The notes under the pieces: model-generated
The model's database searches: none
Told to the model about the DNA's origin: nothing
The model's input: the letters and a program-made list of their open reading frames with translations, nothing else
Assembly: GCF_014529535.1 (NCBI RefSeq)
Contig: NW_023503293.1
Location: 1,768,507-1,832,506, forward strand
DNA length: 64,000 nucleotides
Direction of reading: 5' to 3'
Origin: Bradysia coprophila
Taxonomy: Eukaryota; Arthropoda; Insecta; Diptera; Sciaridae
Shown here: piece by piece, positions 14,761 through 25,542 of the stretch
Layout: every line of letters starts with the position of its first letter
Position numbering within the stretch: position 1 is the first letter of the stretch
Translations under genes and position numbers: made by a program

Positions 14761-15162
14761 TACAATGAATTTGCTTGTGTGCACATGTCTAGTATACATT
14801 TAGACGAGATATCAATGAAGCGCCAAACGTTCCACAAAGTTGCTTTGCATGCTTTGAGTCGTGGTTCGGAAGTCACGTTAAACCGGTGGTCCAGACTCCA
14901 CTTGTTATTGGCCGTAAAATCTGTTAGTGAGGAAAAAATCCCGTCCTCTTCCCCATTGACATCAATTATCTAAATATCATTCATCCCCTTCCCTGTTGAC
15001 ACCAACTACTTCATTCTCATTTTTACCAAGATATTTCACATTCAATAAAATCCAATATGGCGGCTGTCTGCCATTTTGTCAAAGAAATTCGTTATCTTAC
15101 TAATAATTTATGATTTTGGGAATATAATCCTTGCAGGGATTACAACATTTCCACAAATAGGA

Positions 15163-15235
15163 CGTGGATTTGAGCAATATTTCTCAGTACTGTTACTGAT
15201 TGACGCTTTCGGCAAGTCGGTCTTCTGTCCTTTCA
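15163..15235 (+). repeat. Dispersed repeat family K, copy 1
   Basis: About 70 bp closely matches 48,350-48,412. Shared strings include cgtggatttga, aatatttctcag and ggcaagtcggtcttc. The sequence outside the match differs, so this is a dispersed repeat and not part of a larger duplication. Confidence 0.6.
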
Positions 15236-16844
15236 TAGGGCAATCTTTTCATGGACAACTTGATCAAAATATCTCAATTTTTACCATATTTGCGGCTTCG
15301 TGTCATAATTACATATCTCCTAATTACACCTAATAAAGTACTTTGCACTAGATGAGTAAGTAAAAAAGTAGAGTTTTCGTGTGAACTTTGTTGATCCGAG
15401 GCGAATCCGAGGTCAATAAACACAAGAAAACGAGACTTAGTATTTTGTAATGGATTTTCTAAATTTTCTTGTTTTCCCTCAGTGTGTAATAAGCCACTTT
15501 CGACTTTAGAAATATAGAAATTGTGGACTACGTCAGTCTCGATCCTTTATCCCTCGCACACCCATAATAATAGTCATAGGTAACGGAGGTTTGACAAGAA
15601 CAATCGTCACTTTAATTTAAATTTTGATTTATTAACACTCGTAATCGTATTTTCATTAATTCGACGACAACATTATTTAAGATCATTTTGCCATACTACA
15701 ATACTAACGAGTACGTCCGTTTTTGTTTTGCATAGGAATGCAAAATGAAATCTTTTTATAAAATTTATTGTCCAGAGCACGCAGATACATAAACTATCAC
15801 ATTTATATATATGCCTAACCAAATGTAAAATTTATATTTTTCAACACACAATGTGTTCACTAACGAATCGCCTCTTTATTACAAGTATTAGCTATCAAAA
15901 TGGTCTAGAAGACTCGAATATTTTACCTTTATAAATACGAACAGTACCATATTGCAATTTGAATGCCAAGTGAAAATATTTTAAATTATGTTCAATTGAA
16001 TCTTATGGAATTATTGTCGCCGCCAGATAAATTACATTTAAGTAATGCCAGCCCATCTAGAAAATAAGTGGAAAGAATATTTCTTATGGTAGTTATAATG
16101 TATATGCCTTGGAAGAAAATACTATTAAATGAAAGATACATTTTTCGGTGTATTGTACATTTAATTGCATGAAGACGATAAAGTTTCAGAATGGCATTAC
16201 GTAGAAAGTTTGAAGGCCAGTAATTAAAATCTCTATATTGTTAAATAATAATCGCATGGTATCACGAGCAGGGAATGCAATGTCGTTGAAATCCCGCTTT
16301 CGGTACTCTACCAAATACCTTAGGAGTTAGAACAGTTGGTAATGAAATTGGTAGTGGGTGGGTGAGGGTGACATCCTTGCTAGTAGGATGAGTTAAGGCA
16401 ACACTTACAAAGAAAAATGGCCCTAGTGACACTGTAATAGCATGTAAAGTATCGGTGATAAGATGAGTTCAACCACTTTTACTACAAGCTACTTCAGAAA
16501 CAAAAACATTCACCTATTGTCAAAGTTCGTAAAGATTTTCCGATTTGTGTTACAGTAACAGCAATACCCCCTCTAGCAACCTAACTCCATGTAAAATTAG
16601 AAATCAGTCAACAGTGTATGATTCTACAAGCAAAGGAATAAGGAGGTATTTTGACAGCATCGAAAAAAAGTTTGTTTGCTATTGGTAACAGTAATACCTT
16701 TAAGTACCTAAAAGGTTGCGAAACTGATTTTTCCAAATTTGGCGTAATAGTAAAATATTCTTTCGACCTTTACCGACATTTCGTGGCGTTGTACTCACCA
16801 AAAAATGTTTCCACACTATAACTGTTTGAAAGATCCCTTGAACC

Positions 16845-16990
16845 AACGCACTGCAAGCATGAGTGATCGTAGTGACAGCTGCCAAATAATGTACTACTTT
16901 GCATGAAAATTGTTTACTAAATTTTTTACAATGTGAAAATTTCTTTGACTCTATTTCAGGAGTCAATTTAGAGTAGCACTCATGCGTTGC
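16845..16990. mobile_element. Diverged copy of MITE family D
   Basis: The copy starts with caacgcactgcaagc and ends with catgcgttg, inverted-repeat ends that match family D (see 38,095 and 51,998). The internal gacagctgccaaata and the later gagtagcact also match. It is more diverged than the other copies. The flanking 7-mers cttgaac and cttacaa only partly agree. Confidence 0.6.
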
Positions 16991-17547
16991 TTACAAGTAA
17001 ATAACTCACTACTCAATTCTAGAAAATTTTCAGGGCTCTGACGGTCATGGAACACTATGTGCTTTTTGGATAAAAGATTAAATATTTTTAAATCGAGCCA
17101 CCCTAATTAACTGAAATTAACATAATTACGCTAGTTTAGTAGAAAATGAATTGCTCACATAGTCCAAAACAATTTCTACAAACATATCTTCCAAGAAACG
17201 GAGACATTTTCAAAATTCTGTAAGCGAGTTATCAATTATAATACCAGGAAGGTTGATTTTTTCTCTCTGTAGTGACCCGTAAACATATGTATTATATCAA
17301 ACGTCGTCAGATTATGTAATGAGAAGTAGTCAGTCTACCACCAGCACTCGATCAATTAACAGGCTCAAATAAATAGATCAAACAATTACACCGACTCGTC
17401 TTTTATCATAATGCCAACGGCATTATATTGGGGACCCCTAGTATTTTTGGACATGAATGTTAAATTATAGTAAAGTTATAAAGTCAATTACCCGACGTGG
17501 GTTAAATATCGCAAGAATTACGAGAACATTTGCTTAAAAATTGAAAT

Positions 17548-18316
17548 TTCAATCGTCCGTCACGTAAAAGTGAATTATTTCATTGCATAAAGACGACAAG
17601 ACATAACGGGTCTGATACACACAAAGAGAAATTCTGGTTTCGGTTAATCGAAATATTCGTTTCTATTATTTTGGTCGGATTTGGCGCAAAAGCCATTGGA
17701 ACTAAAGTGGAAATTTCCAAACGATTTTGGCCCGCAGAAACATCAACCGTTACAAGCCATCGGTGCATACAATTATAGACTGGTCGAGAGAGACATAATA
17801 ATCGTGTGGTGGATTCAACAAGCAACTCAACGTACATCCGTGGTGAATCAAAGGCTTCTTTTACGTGGAAACTTCTTGCATGGAAGTTAAAAAGAATTCA
17901 GAGGTCATCATGGAGTTCATACTAATATCAAGGGTAGCGTCAGCCGGTTTGGTTCATCCGTTGTTAGCCGACACGTCGACAACGGAAGGTCGTCAAGTTT
18001 TGGGTTAGAAAACCAATCAGTCGACACAGTTGAAAATATCGACACATCATGGTACAAGCATTCCAAGGAAATTGTGACAAGATCAGCGCAGAGGATTGAT
18101 TTAAGTTTCTGGCATGTAGTCAAAGAAGAGAAACAAAGAATCAACCGAGGAGGACGCCCATTAACTGTACATTCAATAATCGTACACGTGTACCGGCGAG
18201 TACTGAGTAATCATCCGCAAAAAATATTTCAATTCATCGATTACCTACGAAAATATGCAACCACGCATGGCGTAAGGGTGGAATGGATTGAAATTTTGAG
18301 TCGTTTGCGAGACTAA
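17548..18316 (+). pseudogene. Decayed coding stretch of unknown origin
   Basis: Two long open stretches lie in tandem. The first (about 17,548-17,781) encodes a hydrophobic, membrane-like segment (IEIFVSIILVGFGAKAIG). It stops at a TAG but stays open in the same frame beyond it, to about 17,940. The second, in another frame, is open from about 17,892 to a TAA at 18,314-18,316. It encodes about 140 residues with no low-complexity sequence, rich in charged and aromatic residues in its C-terminal half (HVVKEEKQRINRGGRP; FIDYLRKYATTHG). Codon texture is unlike the surrounding AT-rich DNA. I recognise no family. It could be a broken transposon, an endogenised viral gene or a degenerate host gene. 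At least one stop and one frame change separate the parts. Confidence 0.35.
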
Positions 18317-18537
18317 TTTGGATAAATGAATTTAATCGCCTTGAATTCCAGTAAATAATTTTTGGAGGAAGCGTAGGAAGCGACATTTATTATCGAACGA
18401 CCAAGAAAATCTCCATCGACAAAGTAGTTCAGTAACTGCTGGATTCCGATGATGTGGATTCAATTGTCGGTGGACTCAGTAACGGAGTGGGGGAAAGAAG
18501 AACTTCGAAGGTCTTCGAACCTAAAAAAAATTAATAT

Positions 18538-18650
18538 AAGCGATTTCATATAAACAAACTCACCTCTCATGGGAGTTGAGTTTGTCTATATGAAATCGCT
18601 ATGTCCTCCGGTTTGTATGAACAGACCATACCTGGTCTGTACATTCATTG
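18538..18650. mobile_element. Hairpin MITE family M, copy 1 (left end missing)
   Basis: An inverted repeat is built around agcgatttcatata...tatatgaaatcgct (18,540-18,600). It is followed by atgtcctccggtttgtatga and an inner cagaccatacctg motif. It closely matches 32,855-33,025 and 37,784-37,964. The left outer arm seen in copy 2 is absent here. Confidence 0.65.
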
Positions 18651-19949
18651 CGGCCAGCAACTCATAGCTCTTTTTGTTTCTGCAGAAAATTAAATTAAAT
18701 TTGAGTAAAATGAAGCATGTGATGGCTGCTGTTTTCTAAATAAAAGAGACATTCATTTATCGTGTGACCATAATTTTCCTTATCGTGATAACTTATGTAA
18801 TTTTTACCCGTATTTAAGTTCGTAGATGGATAATATTGGAGTAGTGAGGTTGGAGTATAATTGTAAACACAACTTGTTACCACGAAATTTTTGCTGGATT
18901 TCCAGAAAAATTTCTTATTCGACGAGTAAGTGAATCTGGAATTTCAAGTATTCAAATTAGATGGCCCCATAAAATTTTAAGAGTCTGGTAAACACTTCTC
19001 AAGCAACAAGTTTTTTTTGTTATTCCCTTGACCGAAAGTCACGGTCTTACACCAGAAAATAAATACCGAAATATTTGGGTAACAAAAAAATTCACTGTGA
19101 TTGAAAATGTATGAAATGGTATGAAAAACGTTAAATGTGGGTAACAAAAAATTGTTGAGGTCACGATAACTTGAGTAATTTTTAACCTATTTAAATGAAT
19201 CTTTTTTTTACAAGTGTGGAATTAAAATACCGAGGCTAAGTTCGAAGATGGGCTATCAGGGACGAAAGATCTGGAAGCTATCCCAGAATTTTACACTGTT
19301 GATTATAGCCTCAATAGAAAAAGATTACTTTGATGAAATTTGATTTTATTGCCTATCCACCCGGAATATTGTTGTTACACGTACATTTCCCACCAGCGGA
19401 AAGCGATCGTTACATGTGGGAACTTTTTCATTACATCACAAGTGAAGGAATATTCATATGAAAATTCATTACATACCAGCAGAATTTCAATACTTATCAG
19501 CAAAAATGTATCACATGAAATATTCTTTAGCACTGAAATCGAAACAATACTCGCGATAATAGCCATAATTTCAATTATTTCAACTTCGACGAACACATAT
19601 GGCCAAACAATTTTAATTTTTGCATTTTTCACTTATTTTCAAAAACAATCAACACATTTGTCTTTATTATCATGTATTCACTTCACTTCACAGCAAAATT
19701 TATTGTAACACCACCAAAATCGACAAATATTACGCAAAATATGAATCTAGCACTTCACAAAAACAAAACAGTCGAAGTAGTTTGTCAGCATGTTATCAAA
19801 ACAGTAGTGTTGCCAGTGATGCTTTCGGGATTAATGTTATGAAGAAGTGTCTTCTTGCGTCTTCTTGAACACTTTTGGTTTTGAACTGTCAGGTCCTTGC
19901 GTGGAAAAATGTACTCGTAACAACAATATTCCGGGTGAATAGGCAATAA

Positions 19950-20150
19950 AACAGCATACATTGGATGCTGCTTGGTAGTCCATTACACTCGGAATCAATT
20001 TTGTGAACTCGCGAACTCACTCGTGTGGTTTTAAGCAACTCGCTTTGGAAACGGTTAAGCTTGTTGCTTAAAACCACACTTGTGAGTTCGGCTCGTATCA
20101 CAAAATTGATCCCTCATGTAATGAACTACCTCCGCAGCATCCAATGTAAT
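19950..20150. repeat. Large imperfect hairpin, arms about 90 bp
   Basis: The left arm reads cattggatgctgc ... ggaatcaattttgtgaact ... cgtgtggttttaagcaac. The right arm mirrors it with gttgcttaaaaccacac ... cacaaaattgat ... gcagcatccaatg. The loop is about 20 bp near 20,045-20,065. It lies inside fold-back element 2. Confidence 0.7.
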
Positions 20151-20633
20151 CAACTATTGTTTGGTAGTGTGAGCAAATCATCTTAAGTTTGTTTCCGATA
20201 ATGTGCATGAAACAAGTAAGAAGAAAAATTTCACCAGCCTCTAACCGGTAAACATCTCTTGTTAGTGAACTGCTAACAAGTTGATAGTTGACTAACAAAT
20301 TTGATGGAAATTTTATGAAAACGTTAAAGGTAACCACCATTCTTTGTCGGCATTCTCAATTAATTTCTGAATATTTTCTTTAAATTCATAATTCAAACAA
20401 TCAAACAAAATATTTTACAACTCCGATGCGAGTGTGAAGTTTGTGGCCAGAGCGAAGCGAGACATATTCGACAGATAGAAAAATTCAATTTAACCGATAA
20501 AAATAGTACCGATAAAAAATAATAAAATACCGATAGAAATGTGGTACATGTCGCTGGCACCTCTAAGGTAAAACGATTTTTTGTCTTTCCTTCACACTTT
20601 GTCGATTTTAGAAATCTAAAGCAACGGCGGTTC

Positions 20634-20841
20634 GTTCCTAGGGAATTCATCCTTCTATGAAATGTAATTAGAAGACGTTTTGTCCGTTCCTAGGGAACTC
20701 ATGTTTTTACAAAATGTAACGAGAAGGCGTTTTGTACGTTCTTAGGGAATTCAGCCTTCTATGAAATGTAATGAGAAAGCGGTCTGTTCGTTCCTAGGGA
20801 ATTCATCCCTTTACAAAATGTAACAAAAAGGCGTTTTGTTC
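20634..20841. repeat. 52-bp tandem repeat, four units
   Basis: Four consecutive units of exactly 52 bp each begin with gttc(c/t)taggga. A fifth unit starts at 20,842 (gtaccta) and then degenerates. Units alternate between two subtypes in the middle (ccttctatgaaatg in units 1 and 3; tttttacaaaatg or cctttacaaaatg in units 2 and 4), so the true higher-order period is probably 104 bp. Diverged units of the same repeat occur at about 54,605-54,780 inside the PDZD8 intron. Confidence 0.8.
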
Positions 20842-21169
20842 GTACCTATTCTTCACTTTTTTCATCGTTCCACATTCGCAAAACTTCGCATCTACTCTGA
20901 TTAAATTTGACAAAGTGGCAATCAAACAGAATAATAGATAGCTCACACGAGTGGGAAGTTTGCATAATTCACACGAGTTTTTTTACGATTTACGGTTGAT
21001 TGAAAATCTTGGTACAAATTTATAAGAAAAATGAGAACTTAAAGATCATTCTATCCTACGTTCGAAGGTTTATTTGAAGGAATACAGCATATGTAAAAAT
21101 AAATTGTGATCAAATATAGGCATTTGTATCAGTGGTGCTTCGGAAGTTCAACAATGAAATTGATCAAAA

Positions 21170-21505
21170 ATATATTGAAAAAATTGTCAGTCAAGGGACA
21201 TGACCCGCCCAAAACTACCTAGTTATTAAAAAGTTGATGATGATCACAAAATCGGCGAGCGGCAGGTTTGCTACGCCCAAATTTGTAATATCCTTGAGAC
21301 TTTTAACTTTGTATTTGTTTCACACTTAAAAAAATTGAGGAAGTATCACATTTTCGTTTACAACCGATTTTACATAATTTCTGGACCCACAAACTTGACA
21401 GTTTTGGTATTGAATGGTTTTTAGGTTTTTGTCCCACTAAATAAACTAGGTCTCACCCGTTGGGTGGGTTAGATCCCATGAGTGTCTGAACTTCTCAATA
21501 GTTTT
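21170..21505. repeat. Inverted pair of family A motifs
   Basis: The sequence cagtcaagggacatgacccg (21,190 onward) followed by cctagttatt pairs with its inverse aactaggtctcacc ... gggtgggttagatcccatga (21,448-21,480). The same pair brackets the centre of fold-back element 1 (10,312 and 12,150). It could be a separate MITE inserted in element 2 or an internal part of the arms. Confidence 0.5.
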
Positions 21506-22304
21506 TCTATTGGCCATGAGTTATTATTTCAGCTAAATGTTATCAAAATCCACAAAAACATAACTTCATAATCCATCTTGGAACCTAACGTCAGGAATTA
21601 TATAGTTCATCTAACTTTTTTTTTTAAATCAGTTGAGAAGGACTAATTCTGGTTAACAAAGAGTAGAAAATACTTGTTTTGACAACTGCTCCCAGATGGA
21701 CACATACCAACCATTATCGAACTTGACCTGAGGTTTTTAATCCTTTATCGAGTAAAAATAAAGAAAAATCGATTGAGATTTACTCAAATTATCATGTTAG
21801 CACAGAGCAGAAAAGTGTTACATTTCAAGATCAAGGCTGTATACTTGGGGAGGTCACGTAGATCGTCATTTTTATTAAATTTATTAAATTTAAGAATCCA
21901 TCTAATACGAAAACGTATGAAACTGTCAAATTTTGTGTGTGTCACCCGTGTATCTGCATCTGCGTGTTCTCCTGATGCGCCTTTTGGTAGGCCCTGGACC
22001 TCCCTAAGTATACATTTAACGTTTTTAATCCCATTTCCATACATTTTAAATTATTGTGGTGTTACGTACGGTGTATTTTCCGTTGTAAGACCCATGACTT
22101 CAAGTCAAGGGAACAAGTCGTTATTCGTATGCGACAAAAATGTCGATAAGAACATATTGTTCAAAGCATCTAATCACATATAGCGTATTTTTCGCCACAG
22201 AATAGCAGACTGTTATCCCGAAGATACTAGGTAGATAAATAACTATCTCAGGATTCGTACTAGTGATTGCATCGTCTGTTATCGTCTGTTAAAGAAACTG
22301 GTTG

Positions 22305-22420
22305 GTTGTATAAAATTATATAAATGTTTTAGATCGCATTAGATGAATTCTTTATTGAAATTTCGATGGACCAGTTTATTTGAATGTTCAAAAAAATAAT
22401 TTCTTGTAAAATAAAAACGA
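22305..22420 (+). promoter_or_regulatory. Candidate core promoter of the EF-hand gene
   Basis: A TATAAAA string at about 22,309-22,315 lies roughly 110 bp upstream of the first in-frame ATG and 160 bp upstream of the second. In this AT-rich context the match alone is weak. Confidence 0.3.
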
Positions 22421-23023
22421 ATGATATTCAGTTCCAACCAACAGTTCCATTCAAATATTGCATTAAAAATGTCGTTCGTTGCCACGGTAGTTCGAAAATT
22501 AAATCCACCAACGGTTGAATCACAATGGAAACTTCTATATACCATATCCAAGAAGTTTAGCTCAAGTACTGGCTATTCCACAGAAGAAATTGAGCAATTC
22601 AGGAAAGTTTTCCGTACCATGCCCTCTTACGAAGAATCTATTACTTCCAAGGAACTCATACCTTTTCTTCAGGCAATTAACTACATCAAACCGATGGAAA
22701 CTTATCAACAGTATGTTGAATATTCGGACAAGATATTGGGCGGACGATTCGAGTTGACTCAACTGATGAAATATATTGAAGCGCAGCATGACTCCCGTCT
22801 ACTGATGAACGAATATTTGAAAAACTTTGATCGGAATAACGATGGGTACGTTTCGAAAGAGGAATTTGAGTTTGGAATGAAAACGATTAGATACCACGAT
22901 CCCAAACTGAGGAATATTTCTTACGAAAAATTTGTGAAAGAGGCGGACGCTAACAAGGATGGGAAAATTAGTGTTTCCGAGTGTAAAGATTGGTTAAATA
23001 AGAATTTTGTGCCAGTAGCATGA
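22421..23023 (+). CDS. EF-hand calcium-binding protein, calmodulin-like, single exon
   Basis: An uninterrupted frame encodes 200 residues. The C-terminal half carries two canonical 12-residue EF loops, DRNNDGYVSKEE at residues 137-148 and DANKDGKISVSE at 176-187, each with acidic ligands at positions 1, 3, 5 and 12 or their accepted substitutes. The N-terminal half has the helix spacing of a calmodulin-type lobe but no intact loop, so it probably binds no calcium. The first ATG is at 22,421; a second at 22,469 (Met17, aaaatgtcg) may be the real start. No introns are seen, which is compatible with a retrocopy, although the frame is intact. A poly(A) signal AATAAA lies at 23,184-23,189, and the 3'UTR carries a relic of repeat family C. 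The exact orthologue is not identified. Confidence 0.8.
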   Translation: MIFSSNQQFHSNIALKMSFVATVVRKLNPPTVESQWKLLYTISKKFSSSTGYSTEEIEQFRKVFRTMPSYEESITSKELIPFLQAINYIKPMETYQQYVEYSDKILGGRFELTQLMKYIEAQHDSRLLMNEYLKNFDRNNDGYVSKEEFEFGMKTIRYHDPKLRNISYEKFVKEADANKDGKISVSECKDWLNKNFVPVA

Positions 23024-23069
23024 AGACATGAAGTTGACGAGGACGAAGTGTACAATGTTGTGATCGTGG

Positions 23070-23155
23070 TTTTGGTCGATTGATCTGAGGCAATTTCACA
23101 TTTATACAACAAGCAAAATTGTCTAAAATCTATCGTCCACAACAGATACGTAGAA
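23070..23155. repeat. Family C palindrome relic in the EF-hand 3'UTR
   Basis: The string ctatcgtccacaacagatac, preceded by aaaattgtctaaaat, matches 34,790-34,826 almost base for base. The partner arm (gtcgattgatctgaggcaat) lies upstream at about 23,075. The insertion falls between the stop codon and the AATAAA signal, so it is probably transcribed. Confidence 0.6.
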
Positions 23156-23183
23156 AACTGATATTTCTTATAAAAACGAAATT

Positions 23184-23189
23184 AATAAA
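23184..23189 (+). terminator. Poly(A) signal of the EF-hand gene
   Basis: AATAAA occurs 160 bp after the stop. The neighbouring retrotransposon's poly(A)/T tract begins about 10 bp further on, so the transposon landed at the transcript's cleavage zone. Confidence 0.6.
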
Positions 23190-23317
23190 TGAAATTTTTT
23201 TTTTTTTTTTCATTTTTTTGAAGTGTTTATTGATTTATTTGACAAGGAAAGGTGGTCAGGCTTAGCCGTCATTCCGACCTGTAAAACCTTGTATCTTTTT
23301 AAAGTACAGATAACAAA

Positions 23318-25489
23318 TTACAAATAAAAAATTTCTTCCAAAGGCTTTTCTGCGGAGATGGTTCCCATTATGCAACTGGCGTTGTATCGTTGTATGGCCA
23401 TAGAAATTTTTTGTATCAGATATGATTTTGATTTTTTATCTCCGCTAATCTCTTGTAATTTTGATCCAATTTTTTCTATGAAATTTTTTGATTCTGTACT
23501 CCATGGGCCCATGGTTTCTACCGCGAAAGCTAGTAGAATATAATTATTACTAGAAGTTAAATTAGAATAATGTTTATGTTTGTTAAATGCTGCAGTATTA
23601 GCGAGTTCTCCAGCCTTTTTAGTTGTTTTCGATAGATAAGAGTCGGCAAAGGTGTCTACACAAGTAGCGTCCCAAACGAGGGGTTTTCCTTTGAACCAAG
23701 GTGTTAACGTCACGCCATCTGGTCTTTTACCGTCATTTCTAGATAAACCTATTGGTTCTAATTTGTTAGGAACATGCAATGATAAAAGAGCACGACTAAT
23801 TATATCATTAAGCTCTGCGTGACGTTGATATCTTCCGGCGCTTTTCTGGCAGCTGAGGCCGTGTAAGCCTTTTGGAGACACCAGAGATCCGCATATGCAA
23901 TGATGTACTGAACATATGTTACATCCTAGACGCAACCCAATGCAAATTCTGAGAGAATTATTGTCCATGAAAGTTCCAATATTCGAAGAAGGAATTGAAT
24001 GTAGCCAGGCGTTAGATTCTTTACATTGTAAAGCCTGAAAACGTGCTAAATCAACCTTAGAGGTAAATTTTAAATTCGTTTTGATTATTCGTTGAATGTT
24101 GATAAGATCCCAAGCCTTTTGTGAGGACTTCAAAGAAGGTACATGAACATTGAAACCTTTCCATTTCTCTAAAGCTTCATCGAATCTAATGGAAAAGGCC
24201 TCGTCGTGAGAATTTACGATACGAGAGACGAGGCCCTTAACACCAAATGAAGAGCTGAGGAAAGCCGGTAAGGAAATGTCCTGTAGTCTTCTTATTCCGA
24301 GACCACCAAAGTTAATAGGCAAAGTAGCTTGTGTCCACTGTTTGTTATCTAAATCAACATTCAGAATCGTTTCCAAAAGTTCTTTGACTTCGCCATCATA
24401 AGCTGAAAGGAAATCAGCAAATTTCCAAGCAGGAGACGTTCTCACTAAATAAGTTAATTTCGGAATAGCAAAACAGTTACGTAAAAGGTATAATGACGTA
24501 TGTGAATTCAAAATTTTTAAGCGTTCAAACATAACCCTCAATTTACTCAATACTTTTCCCGCAAATTTGAAAAAACCTTCTTCGAAAATTGGCGCACCGA
24601 GCAGATTCAAATCCTCCTTAGTTACAATGCGAATGCCAGGACAAAGATCATTGAATTTCGAAACAATTTCTTCGTCAACTGAGCCTGAACAGAAGAACAA
24701 TTCACATTTCGAAGGATTTATCTTAAGACCAATTTTATCCGCTTCACTGATCACTGTTTCGAGATCGTGGTATACTATTTCCGGATCATCGCATACGGTT
24801 CCGTCATCGAGGTACCAGACGTTCAGTTCACTTTTTAAACGTTTAATTAACTTGTGTATGGTTAATGAAAACAAAAGAGGACCTAAAGGGTCTCCTTGCT
24901 GAGTACCTATCTGAGACAATATTGTATGTTCACCGAAAAATAAAAGCGAAGAATTTCTGTAGCATTGCCAAAGATAAGGATACAGAGAAGGAAACACTTC
25001 TTTTACCTCATTCAACATAGCATCTCGCTCAATTGAATTAAAAGCATTTCTAAAATCTATCTTTAAAAGGACCTTAAACTTGCCAGCGTTAATTGATAAA
25101 AAGCTTCTAGTCGCGTGTACCGCAGCTTCACAACCTTGCCTGGTACCAACTCCCAACTGAAGAGGATACAGAAATTCGTGAGCCTTTTCGTTAACGTGTA
25201 AACAAGCGACTTTTGAAACTAATCGTCTGATCGATAGGCCCATTGCGATTGGGCGGATTCCTCCATCTTTCTTCATAAGTGCACAGAGAGAAGCACCGAA
25301 GGCGTATTGACAAATTGCATCATTTACTTTACCACGAAGGATAAAATTGGTAAGTTCCGTTATAACTGAAAGAGACTCTTTTCCTGCGTCAGCGGCTGAA
25401 ATTGAAATTAAGTCTTTAAAATATTGCGGATAAAAACCGTCCATTCCTGCTGATGAACCACTGCCAAATGACATTATTGAAAGTTTCAC
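23318..25489 (-). CDS. Reverse transcriptase plus restriction-like endonuclease ORF of the retrotransposon
   Basis: The frame stays open upstream of 25,489, where counting begins at a GTG, so there is no natural ATG start. In 723 codons the RT blocks appear in order: SAGMDGF near residue 14, GGIRPIAMG near 76, DFRNAFN at 145-151 (motif A), QGDPLGPLLF near 198 (motif B), YLDDG at 226-230 (motif C, catalytic DD) and GLKINPSKCE (motif D/E). The thumb region carries LLGAPI and FGGLGIRR. The C-terminal part has a Cys/His cluster (CNIC, HHCICG, HGLSC), then KRPDG and VWDATCVD, the spacing of the PD-(D/E)XK-like endonuclease of R2-type elements. The upstream zinc-finger frame (25,543-25,968) is offset by one base. 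Neighbouring host genes are unrelated. Confidence 0.8.
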   Translation of the reverse strand: MKLSIMSFGSGSSAGMDGFYPQYFKDLISISAADAGKESLSVITELTNFILRGKVNDAICQYAFGASLCALMKKDGGIRPIAMGLSIRRLVSKVACLHVNEKAHEFLYPLQLGVGTRQGCEAAVHATRSFLSINAGKFKVLLKIDFRNAFNSIERDAMLNEVKEVFPSLYPYLWQCYRNSSLLFFGEHTILSQIGTQQGDPLGPLLFSLTIHKLIKRLKSELNVWYLDDGTVCDDPEIVYHDLETVISEADKIGLKINPSKCELFFCSGSVDEEIVSKFNDLCPGIRIVTKEDLNLLGAPIFEEGFFKFAGKVLSKLRVMFERLKILNSHTSLYLLRNCFAIPKLTYLVRTSPAWKFADFLSAYDGEVKELLETILNVDLDNKQWTQATLPINFGGLGIRRLQDISLPAFLSSSFGVKGLVSRIVNSHDEAFSIRFDEALEKWKGFNVHVPSLKSSQKAWDLINIQRIIKTNLKFTSKVDLARFQALQCKESNAWLHSIPSSNIGTFMDNNSLRICIGLRLGCNICSVHHCICGSLVSPKGLHGLSCQKSAGRYQRHAELNDIISRALLSLHVPNKLEPIGLSRNDGKRPDGVTLTPWFKGKPLVWDATCVDTFADSYLSKTTKKAGELANTAAFNKHKHYSNLTSSNNYILLAFAVETMGPWSTESKNFIEKIGSKLQEISGDKKSKSYLIQKISMAIQRYNASCIMGTISAEKPLEEIFYL

Positions 25490-25542
25490 ATCATCTTCGC
25501 TAACTTGTAGACTGAGTTCGTTCGTCGGAGGAGATGGAAATA

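Larger units (their letters stand above)
12701..16840. other. AT-rich non-coding stretch with scattered repeat relics
   Basis: No gene is recognised. Contents include an (AATA)n tail at about 13,430-13,443 following agaacgaagcgg, possibly a retroposon 3' end; a tRNA-like B-box around 14,633; and repeat families K (about 15,163-15,235) and L (15,340-15,490, inverted relative to 10,735-10,870). Bases 15,490-16,840 show nothing further. Confidence 0.4.
19015..22120. mobile_element. Fold-back-like element 2, about 3.1 kb, same family as element 1
   Basis: The left end (about 19,018, ttgttattcccttgaccgaa) and the right end (about 22,080-22,115, ending in tgacttcaagtcaagggaac) are inverted copies. 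Pairing continues for about 130 bp, including aaaatgtatg(g)aaatgg and aaaaacgttaaatgt (19,107-19,138 against 22,011-22,047). Inside are an inverted pair at 19,343-19,394 and 19,903-19,953, a large hairpin at 19,950-20,150, a four-unit 52-bp tandem array (20,634-20,841) and the same nested inverted motif as element 1 (21,178-21,227 against 21,441-21,500). The motif agagcgaagcgag near 20,450 recurs inverted in element 1 near 12,410. No transposase frame was seen. Confidence 0.55.

Noticed and set aside
19340-19708. 122-codon open frame and its antisense partner
   Set aside because: Both run through inverted-repeat DNA of fold-back element 2 and have low-complexity, Ile/Ser-rich composition.
20634-20841. 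CRISPR-like array
   Set aside because: Units are contiguous 52-bp tandem repeats with no unique spacers, in a eukaryotic genome.
22515-22757. Alternative 80-codon frame within the EF-hand gene
   Set aside because: It overlaps the EF-hand frame, has no domain and no start context.
24567-24902. 111-codon plus-strand frame inside the retrotransposon
   Set aside because: It is the antisense shadow of the RT frame, which carries the real motifs.
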